Shown: positions 7,360-16,237, numbered from the stretch's first letter. The stretch is DNA of 55,307 bases from Nocardioides sp. (GCA_025965335.1 JAOPXC010000326.1:1-55307); one strand, 5' to 3'. The notes: generated from the sequence alone by a model not told the origin. A program made the numbers and translations.

Positions 7360-8930
7360 GAGATCACCATCCTGTGTGTCGTCCGTCGCGGCCCAGGGTC
7401 GTGCCCGCGGCGCTCGGCCCGCTGGCGTGACGCGACCGAACTCGACCACTGCACCTTGCCACCGCCGGCTGTGAGTGCCGCTTCCACCTCTCCCGGGTCC
7501 AGCGGCACCAGCATGCTGCGCCGCGCCCAATTGTCCTCGGGCTCGGCCGAGCTCAGGAACTCCAGGTAGAGGCTCCCTCCGCCTGAGCACACCATCTGGC
7601 AGAACCGGCCGAAGTTGTCGCGGCCGCGCGGGGTCAGCGTCTCGAACACGTGTCGCGCCAGCACCACGCGGCGGCCGGGGACGCGCGCGATCCGGGTCCC
7701 CCAGCCCAGGACCTGGCGCATCTCCAGGAGGTTCATCGAGGCGAACTCCAGCGGGAGCTGCTGCTGCCGGGCGCCGCGCTCGACGAACTCGTAGCCCCGG
7801 GCGGAGAAGTCCAGACCCAGCGTGCGGAGGCCGCGTCGGGCCAGCCAGCGCGCGTTCGCACCTCGGCCGCAGCCGAGATCGACCACCAGGTCGGGCGGCG
7901 CCGCCGACTCGTCACGGTAGAGACGCTTCGCCAGGACGTCGGGCTTGATCCGCGGCCGCTGGTGTCTCACCGGTTGGTACCTGCGGTCCCAGTCGGCCCG
8001 GTGGACGTTCGTCCCCCGGAACCAGTCGTTGAGCCGGTCGGTCGTCGATCGCGGGACGTCGAAGCGGAACGCGGGGTCCGGCACGCGCCACGACTCGCCG
8101 TACGTCGCCGTGAGGAAGCGGTCGGTGTCCGCCGGCGCCGGGAGCGTGCGCCCCTCGAGCGTGGTGGTACCCAGCGGCAGGATCCACTCCCGGCGGAACG
8201 GCGTCCGGATCTCACCCATCAGGACGAGGTGCCCATCGGCCAGGAACCCACCGAAGACGTCGAGACCACGCTTGTTGCCGTCCGGCTCGGTCACCAGAAC
8301 CTTGAAGGCCGCTCCGCTGTACCGAACGATCTGGAAGCCCTGGCGAGCGAGCTGTCGCTGGAGCTCGAACGACTCCAGGATGACGTCCACGGGGTGTGTG
8401 TGCCGGCTCAGGTAGCCGAGGTCTGCGTCGCTGTCGTGCCCGATCAACGCCCCGTCCCGCACCGCGCCCAGCAGCGTGCCGTACGCGGGGAACACGTCGA
8501 TGCCGAGTTTTTGCAGGGCGGCCAGGACCAGCTCGATGGAGTCGAGGAGGGGAGCGGCCTGGGCCTCGGTCCTGGTGTCGAACGTCATCTGGAGCCGGCC
8601 CGACTTGTCGAGCCCGACCGGCTTCCCCTGGGCGTTCTCGACGGCGATCCGGCCGGTGCCGCTGCCGAACGTGAGCTCCTGCTCGAACAGCAGCCTGCCA
8701 TCGAGGTGCTCTCGCACCGTCAGCTTCGTCGTGCCGTCCAGGAACCGTCGCAACGCCCTGGGCCAGGCGATCGTCCGACGACTGCCCGCCGTCTCCGAGC
8801 TGTCGCGCAGCAGCCAGAAGGACCAGATCCGTCTGGCGTCGAAGAACACGTCGAGCACGATGTCGTCGGGCCCGGACAGCTCGAGCCCGGCCGGATCGAC
8901 CTTGTGCACGGTGGCCGCTGATCGGGGCAC
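7350..8930 (-). CDS. LicD-like nucleotidyl/phosphotransferase fused to SAM methyltransferase
   Basis: 526 residues. After about 125 residues of beta-rich N-terminus comes a LicD-type segment (149-174) reading AYGTLLGAVRDGALI then HDSDADLG, the acidic metal site of the family that moves phosphorylcholine-like groups to glycans. A class I SAM-methyltransferase domain follows, with motif I VVDLGCGRG at 349-357 and LGLDFS at 371-376. No membrane helix is seen. The combination suggests that one polypeptide adds or handles a phospho-substituent and methylates a sugar. It lies between the GT2 gene and DUF6752 and is likely co-transcribed with both. The substrate cannot be read from sequence. Confidence 0.78.
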   Translation of the reverse strand: MPRSAATVHKVDPAGLELSGPDDIVLDVFFDARRIWSFWLLRDSSETAGSRRTIAWPRALRRFLDGTTKLTVREHLDGRLLFEQELTFGSGTGRIAVENAQGKPVGLDKSGRLQMTFDTRTEAQAAPLLDSIELVLAALQKLGIDVFPAYGTLLGAVRDGALIGHDSDADLGYLSRHTHPVDVILESFELQRQLARQGFQIVRYSGAAFKVLVTEPDGNKRGLDVFGGFLADGHLVLMGEIRTPFRREWILPLGTTTLEGRTLPAPADTDRFLTATYGESWRVPDPAFRFDVPRSTTDRLNDWFRGTNVHRADWDRRYQPVRHQRPRIKPDVLAKRLYRDESAAPPDLVVDLGCGRGANARWLARRGLRTLGLDFSARGYEFVERGARQQQLPLEFASMNLLEMRQVLGWGTRIARVPGRRVVLARHVFETLTPRGRDNFGRFCQMVCSGGGSLYLEFLSSAEPEDNWARRSMLVPLDPGEVEAALTAGGGKVQWSSSVASRQRAERRGHDPGPRRTTHRMVISWQ

Positions 8931-9001
8931 CGGTCACCTGCTTCCTGTCGTCGGGTGGGAGGGGAGATGTGGACGCGTCGCGGCCCGCGGGTGCGGCGGC
9001 G

Positions 9002-10018
9002 TCACATGAATCGGCGCGCCAGGTTCCAGTACGACCGCGAGCCGGTCTGGACGAGCCGGGGGACGGCCAGGCCGGGGACGCCGGGGTCGAGGTCGCCGGT
9101 GAGGATCCGGGCGAAGGCCCCGTCCGGCATCACCCGGGCCGCCCTGACGATCCGGCGGCGTCCCGCGATGAGGCGCGCGTTCCTGGCCAGCCAAAGCCAC
9201 GCCCGGAACTTCTGGCGGGCCCAGCCGTCGCGGAGCGCGATCGCCGTGGTCGCCAGCTCCAGCAGGACGAGAGGCAGGAGAGCCCAGGCCAGCAGGGCGG
9301 GGCCGAAAACTGTCAGCACCATGAACATGCGGTTGCGCTCGAGCAGGTACAGCTTCTCGGGATTGCGTGAGAACTCGTAGTGATGAAGCACCACCGCGTC
9401 CGGGACGTAGACGACGCGCCACCCTCGTTGCCACGCACGCAGGCTCAGGTCGGTGTCCTCGCAATAGGCGAACATCGTGTCGCAGAACCCGCCGAGCTGT
9501 TCGAACATCTCCGCCCGGCACACCGTGGCGGCCCCGGAGGCGGACGCCACGTCCCGGCGCACCTCGTAGTCCGCCGACGGTCGTCCCAGCCCGCCCGCCC
9601 AGCTGAGTCCGGTGAAGTGGACGGGGTTCCCTGCCGAGTTCATGATGTCGGGCTCGGCGTACAGACGAAGGGACGCGGTGGCGAGTGCTACCCCCGGGAC
9701 CAGCGCCGCCGTGAGCCGCGAGAGGGCGGTGGGCGTCACGAGCGCATCCCCGTTGACGAAGGCCACGAACTCTCCGGTCGCCTGCCGCGCTCCCAGGTTG
9801 CAGCCACCCGCGAAGCCGAGGTTCTTCCCCGGCCTCAGCAGGGTCACCCCGGGTTCGCCCTCGAGCTTGAGCAGGGCATCCGACGTGCACCCGTTGTCCA
9901 CGAGGACGACGTCGACCTCGGCGCCTTCCGAGGCCAGCACGGCCTGAACCGCGTCGACGAGCAGTGGTTCATCGCCCCAGGCGAGCATCACTGCGGTCAC
10001 TCGTGGCATGGCGTGCAT
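9002..10018 (-). CDS. Family 2 glycosyltransferase (rhamnosyltransferase-like)
   Basis: 338 residues, GT-A fold. The nucleotide site VDNG is near residue 40, the conserved GFAGGCNLGARQATGE follows, then the metal-binding segment NGDA at 89-92 in place of DxD, and the catalytic region EDTDLSLRAWQRGW. Two hydrophobic segments (about 225-270) should tether it to the membrane. This is the WbbL-like pattern of rhamnosyl and related transferases that act on lipid-linked glycans. The ATG at 10018 has GGAG 7 bases upstream; MPRVTAV at 10009 is an alternative. It diverges from the large membrane-protein gene at 10082 with 63 bp between. Confidence 0.88.
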   Translation of the reverse strand: MHAMPRVTAVMLAWGDEPLLVDAVQAVLASEGAEVDVVLVDNGCTSDALLKLEGEPGVTLLRPGKNLGFAGGCNLGARQATGEFVAFVNGDALVTPTALSRLTAALVPGVALATASLRLYAEPDIMNSAGNPVHFTGLSWAGGLGRPSADYEVRRDVASASGAATVCRAEMFEQLGGFCDTMFAYCEDTDLSLRAWQRGWRVVYVPDAVVLHHYEFSRNPEKLYLLERNRMFMVLTVFGPALLAWALLPLVLLELATTAIALRDGWARQKFRAWLWLARNARLIAGRRRIVRAARVMPDGAFARILTGDLDPGVPGLAVPRLVQTGSRSYWNLARRFM

Positions 10019-10081
10019 AATACGGCTCCGGTGGTCCGCCTCGGGCCGCGCTATCCGGCAGCCGTTGAGGAGCAACGACTC

Positions 10082-12163
10082 ATGACGCCCCAGCTCAGCG
10101 CAGAGGTGTCGACGCGCCGCCTGCCCGACAGCAGGCTTCGAAGGGTCCTGGATAACCTCCTGGACGCCGCGGTGATCTCCTTCGCCCTCTGGACGCTCAT
10201 CTACTGCGTCGGTCTGGTCACCCAGTGGTCTCTGTGGCCCAGTGGCTGGCTGTGGGCGATGGTGACGGTGGCCCTCGTCGTGTGGTCCGTCCGCCGGGCG
10301 TGGCGCCCGAGCGTCGAGTCCGACGGGTCCGAACCCGACGAGGCGCGAGCGGTGCCCGCGACCGACGCGACGCCGGCGTGGGTTCGGGCGCTGCCGGTCG
10401 TGGGGGTGGGACTGACGGCCCTGGCAGCGGTCGGCGGCCTGATCTGGTCGGAGTCGACCTTCCGGATGACGTGGCTGGCGCTGGTCTGCGGGATCGCTGC
10501 GGTGTTCGCCTGGTCGTTCCTCACGAGGTCGTCGGGTGACGAGGTCACGGCCACACCACGGTCGCTGGTGCCGGGTCGGGTGGGACCACGGCAGCCGATT
10601 CTCGAGGACCTCGGCGTGTTGGCGCTGGCCGCCGTGACGGCGGTCCTGGCGCTGTGCATCCATCTGACCGACTCCGACGACCCCTACTACGTCAACAGGT
10701 CGGTGTGGGTCGCCGAGCACGGCAACGCCGCGACCCGCGACACCATGTTCGGTCCCGAGTCGTTCAACTCGCTTTACGGCGGCGGCGTGCCGATCTCGTC
10801 GATCGAGGCGCTCTTCGGCGTGCTCGCCCACATGACCGGCGTGCTCGCCGGCACCGTCGTGTACTTCGTCGTGCCGCCCGCGGCGGCCGTGCTGGCTGTG
10901 TGGGGGATGTGGCGACTGGTGCGCCGCTGGGCCCCGCGCCGCCAGTTCCTCGTCCTCTTCGGCGCGTGGGCGTTCCTGGTGCTCAGCGGCGCCTCGATGC
11001 TGGGGAACTACTGGATCGTACGAATCTGGCAGGGCAAGGTCATCGCCGTCGCGGTGCTGATGCCGATCATCTGGAGCTATCTGGTCGACGTCCAGGAGAG
11101 CCGCACCCCGCGCGAGCGGTGGCGGGCGACGGCGCTGTTGTTCGCAGCCGGGATCGCCTTCTTCGGGCTCACGCCCACGGCGGTCATCTGGGCACCACTG
11201 ATGGTGGCGGGCGTGCTCGCCGTTGCCGTGCTGCTGCGGTCCTGGCCCCTGGCCGTCGGCGCCGCGGCACTGGCCGTCGGGCCGATCGTCAGCGGCGTCG
11301 CAGTCATGGTGTTCTCCAACGAGGTGGGGGGTACCGACCCGGCGGCGCCGACGGCGTGGGACTCGTTCGACCTGGTGCTCGGCAGCTCGACCCCGATGAT
11401 CGCGCTCGCCATCGTCGGACTCGGCCTGAGCGCGCTCCTGGTCCGGCGGGGAGCCCCAGCGATGCTTGCCGGGGTGTCAGCCCTGTGCGCCGTGCTCGTC
11501 TTCGCGCCGGGAGTCCTCGACGCGGTGAACGCCGTGACCGGATCCGGTCCGATCGTGTGGCGGATGCTGTACGTCGCGCCGATCCCGGTGCTCGTGGGCC
11601 TGCTTCTCGCGGCGGGGATCGACCGAAGTCCGAAACGGTTCCCGTTCGCGCCGGCCGTGGTTTCCGTCGCGGCGGCTGCGTGCCTCGTCGTCGGGCTCGC
11701 GTGGGGTGGCAATCCCATCTGGTCGCACACCGGTCACGGCGGCCCCGTCTCGATCACCGCGCGGCCGCAGTGGAAGGTCGACCTGGACGCCCTGGCCGAC
11801 GTCCGCCTGCTCGTGGACCGGGGCATCGAGGGCGAGGTACTCCTTCCCCCGCGGCGGATGAAGGTGCTGACCGTGTACTCCACGCAGGCGTTCCCGGTCG
11901 TGGCCCGAGACTGGTTCGTCCAGAACATTCAGGAACCCGCAAGCGACCAATGGGCCAGGAACATGCTCGCGGCCGTCGCGGGAGGGGAGGGGCCCCTTCC
12001 GCCGGAGCCCGCGGTCGACCGTGCCCTGGGCGACCTGCACGTGGACCTGGCGTGCACGGGGGAGACTCCTCAGCGGGAGCAGGTCATGCGGCTCTTCGAG
12101 GCCGCAGGCTATGTGGACATCGGACGGATCGGGTCGCTCTCCTGCGCGAAGCTCCAGCCCTGA
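10082..12163 (+). CDS. Large polytopic membrane protein (DUF6077-like, GT-C-like)
   Basis: 693 residues from an ATG with GAGGAG upstream. About 14 hydrophobic segments run from residue 25 to 560 and a soluble, probably extracytoplasmic C-terminal domain of about 130 residues follows. Between helices lies a conserved-looking loop (DSDDPYYVNRSVWVAEHGN, about 198-216), with its D-D pair just after a helix, as in GT-C glycosyltransferases. NYWIVRIWQGK is a second family-like motif. I associate this with DUF6077 but from memory only. A role in transferring sugars from a lipid carrier on the outer face fits the glycosyltransferase neighbours. Confidence 0.7.
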   Translation: MTPQLSAEVSTRRLPDSRLRRVLDNLLDAAVISFALWTLIYCVGLVTQWSLWPSGWLWAMVTVALVVWSVRRAWRPSVESDGSEPDEARAVPATDATPAWVRALPVVGVGLTALAAVGGLIWSESTFRMTWLALVCGIAAVFAWSFLTRSSGDEVTATPRSLVPGRVGPRQPILEDLGVLALAAVTAVLALCIHLTDSDDPYYVNRSVWVAEHGNAATRDTMFGPESFNSLYGGGVPISSIEALFGVLAHMTGVLAGTVVYFVVPPAAAVLAVWGMWRLVRRWAPRRQFLVLFGAWAFLVLSGASMLGNYWIVRIWQGKVIAVAVLMPIIWSYLVDVQESRTPRERWRATALLFAAGIAFFGLTPTAVIWAPLMVAGVLAVAVLLRSWPLAVGAAALAVGPIVSGVAVMVFSNEVGGTDPAAPTAWDSFDLVLGSSTPMIALAIVGLGLSALLVRRGAPAMLAGVSALCAVLVFAPGVLDAVNAVTGSGPIVWRMLYVAPIPVLVGLLLAAGIDRSPKRFPFAPAVVSVAAAACLVVGLAWGGNPIWSHTGHGGPVSITARPQWKVDLDALADVRLLVDRGIEGEVLLPPRRMKVLTVYSTQAFPVVARDWFVQNIQEPASDQWARNMLAAVAGGEGPLPPEPAVDRALGDLHVDLACTGETPQREQVMRLFEAAGYVDIGRIGSLSCAKLQP

Positions 12164-12255
12164 TCAGGGCGACCTGGGACCGCCCCCGCGAGCGCCCTCC
12201 GGCTCCGGCCGGTTGGTATAGTTGGGCAAGCCCTGCTTCCACCAGTGAGGATCCC

Positions 12256-12354
12256 TTGGTTTTGCGCGCTCCACGAACGCCGGGCTCGTCCGTCGAGGCG
12301 GGGAAGCTCGCGACCGGGAACACGGCGCGGCCGTCCTGGTTCGAGATCGAGTAG
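12256..12354 (+). CDS. Possible 32-aa peptide ending PSWFEIE
   Basis: A TTG-initiated reading frame with GTGAGGA 5-11 bases upstream encodes 32 residues ending GNTARPSWFEIE. The C-terminal heptapeptide nearly equals the end of the PLD-like protein at 21498-22817 (PSWFELE), and the preceding residues are alike too (ATGNTAR versus TAGDPGL). A TATAGT box lies at 12217-12222, 33 bases before the start. The frame stops 8 bases before the TTG start of the third sulfotransferase-like gene. It could be a leader peptide, a small secreted tag-like peptide, or the remnant of a duplicated PLD gene end. Real expression is unproven. Confidence 0.35.
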   Translation: MVLRAPRTPGSSVEAGKLATGNTARPSWFEIE

Positions 12355-12362
12355 GTCCTCGG

Positions 12363-13541
12363 TTGGCTACCGCGCCCACGTCCCCGGTGATCCTGCACAT
12401 CGGCCTTCCCAAGACGGGGACCTCGTTCCTGCAGCGCGTGCTCTGGGAGAACCGCTCGGTCCTGGCTGACCACGGCGTACACCTTCCCTACCGCAGACGC
12501 GCGGAGATGTTCGCGGCCGCACTCCACGTCATCGACAAGGACTACGGGTGGGATCCGACGGGTTACGAGCCCGACGCGGCCTGGGAACGGATCCGCCGCA
12601 ACGTGCAGGCGTGCGAGGGAACCACCGTCATCAGCAGCGAGTGGCTGTGTCTGGCTCCGGCGGAGCGGGCGATCCAGACGCTCTCGGAACTCGGTCGGGA
12701 CCGGGTCCGGGTCGTGCTGACGGTGCGGGACCTGGCCCGCCAGCTCCCAGCCGAGTGGCAGGAGGGGGTCAAGCACGGCCGGAAGCTGTCCTTCGACGCC
12801 TTCCTGAAGGGAATCCTGGGAGGTCAGGGCAAGGACGCGTTGCGCGAACGGTTCTGGAGCGCCCAGGATCCGATCGACGTCCTGACCCGGTGGGCTGCGG
12901 ACCTGCCGCCCGACCGGGTGACGATCGTGACCTGCCCGCCACCCGGGGCGGACCGGACTCTGCTGTGGCGCCGGTTCGCCGAGGTGGTGGGCATTCCGGA
13001 GGGCGTCGTGACGCTGCCCGTGAACGACGTGAACGCGTCCCTGGGTGCGACCCAGGTCGAGCTGCTGCGCCGGGTCAACAAACGGTTCCCACGACGTGGG
13101 CAGGAGATCGTCCACCGGGCCATGGTCAAGCGATACTTCGGCCTGGACGTCCTGGGCAGCCTGTCCTCGCCCAAGGCAGTCGTGCCGGCGACGTGGGCAC
13201 CGGTGATCGAGGACACCTGCGCACAGTGGATCGAGCAGCTGTCCGCAGCCGGGTATCGGGTGGTGGGCGACCTCCAGGAGCTGCTCCCCGCCGAGATCCT
13301 GACGGCGAACGAGGCCACCGCACCGAACAAGGACAGCGAGTCCGCGGAGTCCGTGCTGGACCTGTCGGTCCAGGCCACGACCGTCCTCCTGCAGGAGATC
13401 TACCGGCTGCGCGCCGAGAACGCGCAGCTGAAACGTGGAGGGTCCGTCAGCGTGCGGTCTCGCGTCGGGTCCGTGATCCGCCGTGGCCGTCGCGCCACCA
13501 CCCTGCGGCGCGGCGGGCTTCGGCGCGGGCGAGGGCAATGA
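12363..13541 (+). CDS. Sulfotransferase-like protein (copy 3)
   Basis: 392 residues from a TTG (MATAPTSPVILHIG); no better start fits the P-loop position. P-loop LHIGLPKTGTSFLQ is at 11-24, the second-site TVRDLARQLPAEWQEGVK near 120-138, then VTCPPPGA, LLWRRF and NASLG. Unlike its paralogues it carries an extra C-terminal extension of about 50 residues with a short helix (QEIYRLRAENAQLK) and a very basic end (RRGRRATTLRRGGLRRGRG) that may bind membrane or a polyanion. Its stop overlaps the next start as ATGA, so it is coupled to the TcpC-like gene. Confidence 0.8.
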   Translation: MATAPTSPVILHIGLPKTGTSFLQRVLWENRSVLADHGVHLPYRRRAEMFAAALHVIDKDYGWDPTGYEPDAAWERIRRNVQACEGTTVISSEWLCLAPAERAIQTLSELGRDRVRVVLTVRDLARQLPAEWQEGVKHGRKLSFDAFLKGILGGQGKDALRERFWSAQDPIDVLTRWAADLPPDRVTIVTCPPPGADRTLLWRRFAEVVGIPEGVVTLPVNDVNASLGATQVELLRRVNKRFPRRGQEIVHRAMVKRYFGLDVLGSLSSPKAVVPATWAPVIEDTCAQWIEQLSAAGYRVVGDLQELLPAEILTANEATAPNKDSESAESVLDLSVQATTVLLQEIYRLRAENAQLKRGGSVSVRSRVGSVIRRGRRATTLRRGGLRRGRGQ

Positions 13542-14089
13542 CCGGAACACGCAGCATCCAGCCACCGCGTCGGCATCGCACGAATCGACGGCGGTTTCCC
13601 TGGGAGCTGCTGGCCGGGGTTGTCGTCTTCTTCGGCCTCTCGCTCTACGGACTGTCTCAGATTCAGACCGAGTCGTCCGCCCCGCGGGTGGGGGGCGTGT
13701 CGACGCCCTCGGCGTCCTCCGCGCCCACGGGGGCCCTGCCGTCGTCCGTGCCCACCAGCCCCGTGAGCGGGCTCCGGTCGGACGCGCAGCGCGCGCTCGA
13801 GACCTGGGCGCGCCCGGGGACGCCCTACCCCCAGTGGTGGAAGGAGCTACGTCCGCTGCTGTCTCCCGGCGCTCGCGAGGCCTATGCACACACCGACCCG
13901 AGCCGGCTGCCGCGGCTGGTCTTCGTGGGCGGCCCCGCCGTCAAGTCGGGCCCCTCGACGCAGACCGCTACCGTGTACTTCGTCACCACGGGGGGCATCT
14001 TCGGCGCGGACATGGCCAGACCCGCTCGGCACCAGCGCTGGCTGCTGCTGCGGATCCTCTTCCCCGGACAGGAGTCGACGATCTCGTGA
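13538..14089 (+). CDS. Single-pass membrane protein, TcpC/NTF2-like C-terminal domain
   Basis: 183 residues. The basic N-terminus (RRHRTNRRRF) is followed by one membrane helix (about 22-43), a Ser/Pro/Ala linker (48-80) and a compact extracytoplasmic domain. The layout of that domain is ALETWARP, PQWWKELRPLLSPGAREAY, TDPSRLPRLVFVGGP, then beta strands ending RWLLLRI. This matches my picture of the NTF2-like TcpC-type proteins of actinobacterial conjugative elements (about 100-residue domain; W..L.P, DP..lP, G.P). It overlaps both neighbours by 4 bases (ATGA, GTGA). No other conjugation gene is present here. Confidence 0.6.
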   Translation: MTGTRSIQPPRRHRTNRRRFPWELLAGVVVFFGLSLYGLSQIQTESSAPRVGGVSTPSASSAPTGALPSSVPTSPVSGLRSDAQRALETWARPGTPYPQWWKELRPLLSPGAREAYAHTDPSRLPRLVFVGGPAVKSGPSTQTATVYFVTTGGIFGADMARPARHQRWLLLRILFPGQESTIS

Positions 14090-15891
14090 GCCCTCGCCGG
14101 CTGCGGTCGAGCAGCGCCCCCTCCCGGGGGGCGCTCCTGTTGTGCGCCGTCGTGATGGCGGCGCTCCTGTCGCCCATGGGAGCGTCCGGTGGGGTCGAGG
14201 CGGCCGCACGCCAGGGGCGGCCCGGTCACGTCGGCTCGCCGCTGCCATGCGCCCAGCCGGCCCTGCAGTCCGCTCTGCCCGTGCGGTACCTGGCGCACGC
14301 GAAGGACCTCTCCCCGGCGCAGGAGACCCGGCTCACCGCCTTCGCCGTCACGGGCTGGAAGGGCCACAAGCCGGCTCGTGCCCAGGCCCTGGCACTGCTC
14401 ACCGCGCTGGGCGACCTGGGCATCGGCGCCACCAGACAGCAACTTGGGCGGGGCCCGAGGCTGACGCCGCGGGCCTTCTACCGCGGCCTCGGCCGCATAC
14501 CGGGATGGGAGACGCTCCCGCCCAGCATCGTGGCGCACCAGGTGCTGGGCACGCCCGACCCCTTCGCGCTGGAGAGCCAGTGGCCACGCGCGCTGGGGGT
14601 CCTGGCCGAGCTGACCGGGTTCACGGTCGCCGAGGCCTCCCAGCGCGTGGCCCCGGGTGCGCGGTCCGGGGCGCGCTGCGCCGCGGCCGGTGCCACCGAT
14701 GCGCGCGGCTTCCCGCTGCCCGCCGGCACGGGCTACGCGGTGCTGAAGGCGCCCCTTGGCAAGCATCCGGATGGGCGTCCCGTCCTGCTGGGTGCACCCT
14801 GTGGCACGGCCGTCCTCGCTGCGGTCTCGGGAACGGCACAGGTCTGGCCGAGCACGAACGGCTCCGGGCCCTGGCGGATCGCGATCACCGGGGGTGGGTC
14901 CGGCGTCACGACGGTGTACGAGCACGTCGCACGGCCGGCGGTCAAGGACGGTGACCTGGTGGTCGTGGGCAAGGAGGTGGCCGAGGTCGGCGACCTCGGC
15001 CACGTCCCGACCTGTGCGCTCGGGCTGCGTGTCGAGCGCGACCGCAAGGCCCTCACGAGCGCGCGGACGGTCGCGTGGCTGGCGTCGATCCATCCGGCCC
15101 CGGTCGCCCCGCCGCCGCCACCGACGCCGACCGCCCCGACCACGGTCCGGGTCGCCACGCTCAACGTCCTCGGCTCCCACCTGACGGCGCCGGGAGGCGG
15201 CAAGCGAGGCTTCGCCCCTGGCCCGACCCGGATGGCCCAGGCCCTGAGCCTCCTGGACCAGTCGGGTGCGTCGATCGTGACCCTGAACGAGTTCGAGACC
15301 CCGCCCGCGAACGTCGTGCTCGCCGATCCCGACTGGGATCTGCACCGGGCAACCCCCAACAACACCTTCCGCGATGGCAACTCCGGTGGCAATGCCGTGG
15401 CCTGGCGGACCGACACCTGGAAGCTGGTCTCCGCGACGGAGTTCACCGTGTCGTGGAAGGTGACGCTGCACATGCCCGTGGTCCGCCTCCGCAACCTCGA
15501 CACGGGCGCCAAGATCGTGGTCGTGGCCATGCACAACCCGGCCAGCACTCGCCGGCAGGGGAACCAGAGCGGCGCGCGGAACGCGGCGCGAGCGGCGGAG
15601 CGGACCGCGATCGCTGGGATCATGGAGAGCACCGGGCTGCCGGTGATCGTGGCCGGTGACATGAACGAACGAACCGAGGCCCTGTGTGGCTTCACGAGCG
15701 GTGGGCTGCTCACGACGTACACCGGCGGCGCCAGCACCTGCGCGGGTTATGGCTACGGCGGCGTGGACTTCATCTTCGGCGGCGGCGACCTGACGTTCCA
15801 GGACCGTACGGTCAACCGAGCGACCCTCGGACGGGTCAGCGACCATCCTCTGGTGACGTCGCTGATCCGCCTGGGTGCTCAGGCTCGCTAG
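14086..15891 (+). CDS. Secreted degenerate murein hydrolase + EEP phosphodiesterase fusion
   Basis: 601 residues from a GTG overlapping the previous stop. Signal peptide about 1-40. Residues 75-178 resemble the lysozyme-like domain of conjugation-element hydrolases (FYRGLGRIPGW at 131-141, then HQV..TPDPFA..W) but the segment normally holding the catalytic Glu and QQRP is missing. Residues 205-320 look like an M23/LytM domain: YEH at 278-280 is kept, but the HLH motif is ALG (311-313). A Pro-rich linker leads to an intact endonuclease/exonuclease/phosphatase domain (354-600): N360 in LNVLG, E in LNEFET, AMHN, GDMN and SDH. Its 3' end overlaps the convergent DUF2304 gene by 56 bases. Confidence 0.75.
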   Translation: MSPRRLRSSSAPSRGALLLCAVVMAALLSPMGASGGVEAAARQGRPGHVGSPLPCAQPALQSALPVRYLAHAKDLSPAQETRLTAFAVTGWKGHKPARAQALALLTALGDLGIGATRQQLGRGPRLTPRAFYRGLGRIPGWETLPPSIVAHQVLGTPDPFALESQWPRALGVLAELTGFTVAEASQRVAPGARSGARCAAAGATDARGFPLPAGTGYAVLKAPLGKHPDGRPVLLGAPCGTAVLAAVSGTAQVWPSTNGSGPWRIAITGGGSGVTTVYEHVARPAVKDGDLVVVGKEVAEVGDLGHVPTCALGLRVERDRKALTSARTVAWLASIHPAPVAPPPPPTPTAPTTVRVATLNVLGSHLTAPGGGKRGFAPGPTRMAQALSLLDQSGASIVTLNEFETPPANVVLADPDWDLHRATPNNTFRDGNSGGNAVAWRTDTWKLVSATEFTVSWKVTLHMPVVRLRNLDTGAKIVVVAMHNPASTRRQGNQSGARNAARAAERTAIAGIMESTGLPVIVAGDMNERTEALCGFTSGGLLTTYTGGASTCAGYGYGGVDFIFGGGDLTFQDRTVNRATLGRVSDHPLVTSLIRLGAQAR

Positions 15892-16237
15892 GCGGCGACA
15901 ACCGCTGATCCAGCTCCAGGCGGAGGAGGGCTACCTCCTCCGCGAGCGTGCGGGACTTCTCCTCGAGCCGGCCGAGCTCGTAGCTGTGCTGCAGCGCCAG
16001 GACCAGCAGGATCATGCTGGCCGCGAAGAAGAGAAGATTGACCGGCACCTCGACGCCGACGGCCCGCGCGGAGACGTTGAGGAGGTCCGGGAAGATCGTG
16101 ACCGTCATCGACGCCAGCGCCACCAGGAACCACACCACGGCGTACTTCTCCCGGAGATGGCGACGGCGGAGCATCTCGAAGAGCACGACCAGGATGACTG
16201 TGGACCCGATGATCCCCAGGACGATGGACGGGTTCAC
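15836..16237 (-). CDS. DUF2304 membrane protein
   Basis: 133 residues from a GTG that overlaps the stop of the upstream GT2 gene (GTGA). Three membrane helices (about 5-22, 34-52, 65-84) contain the family stretch EKYAVVWFLVALASM; a charged, coiled-coil-like tail follows (90-133). DUF2304 proteins nearly always pair with a dolichyl-phosphate-type GT2, as here, and probably help it deliver polyprenyl-linked sugar across or at the membrane. The 3' end runs 56 bases into the convergent EEP gene. Confidence 0.88.
   Translation of the reverse strand: MNPSIVLGIIGSTVILVVLFEMLRRRHLREKYAVVWFLVALASMTVTIFPDLLNVSARAVGVEVPVNLLFFAASMILLVLALQHSYELGRLEEKSRTLAEEVALLRLELDQRLSPPSEPEHPGGSATSPEDGR

Noticed and set aside
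9380-10081. In-frame extension upstream of the large membrane-protein gene
   Set aside because: It is antisense to the GT2 gene, lacks motifs, and the ATG at 10082 has a proper ribosome site.
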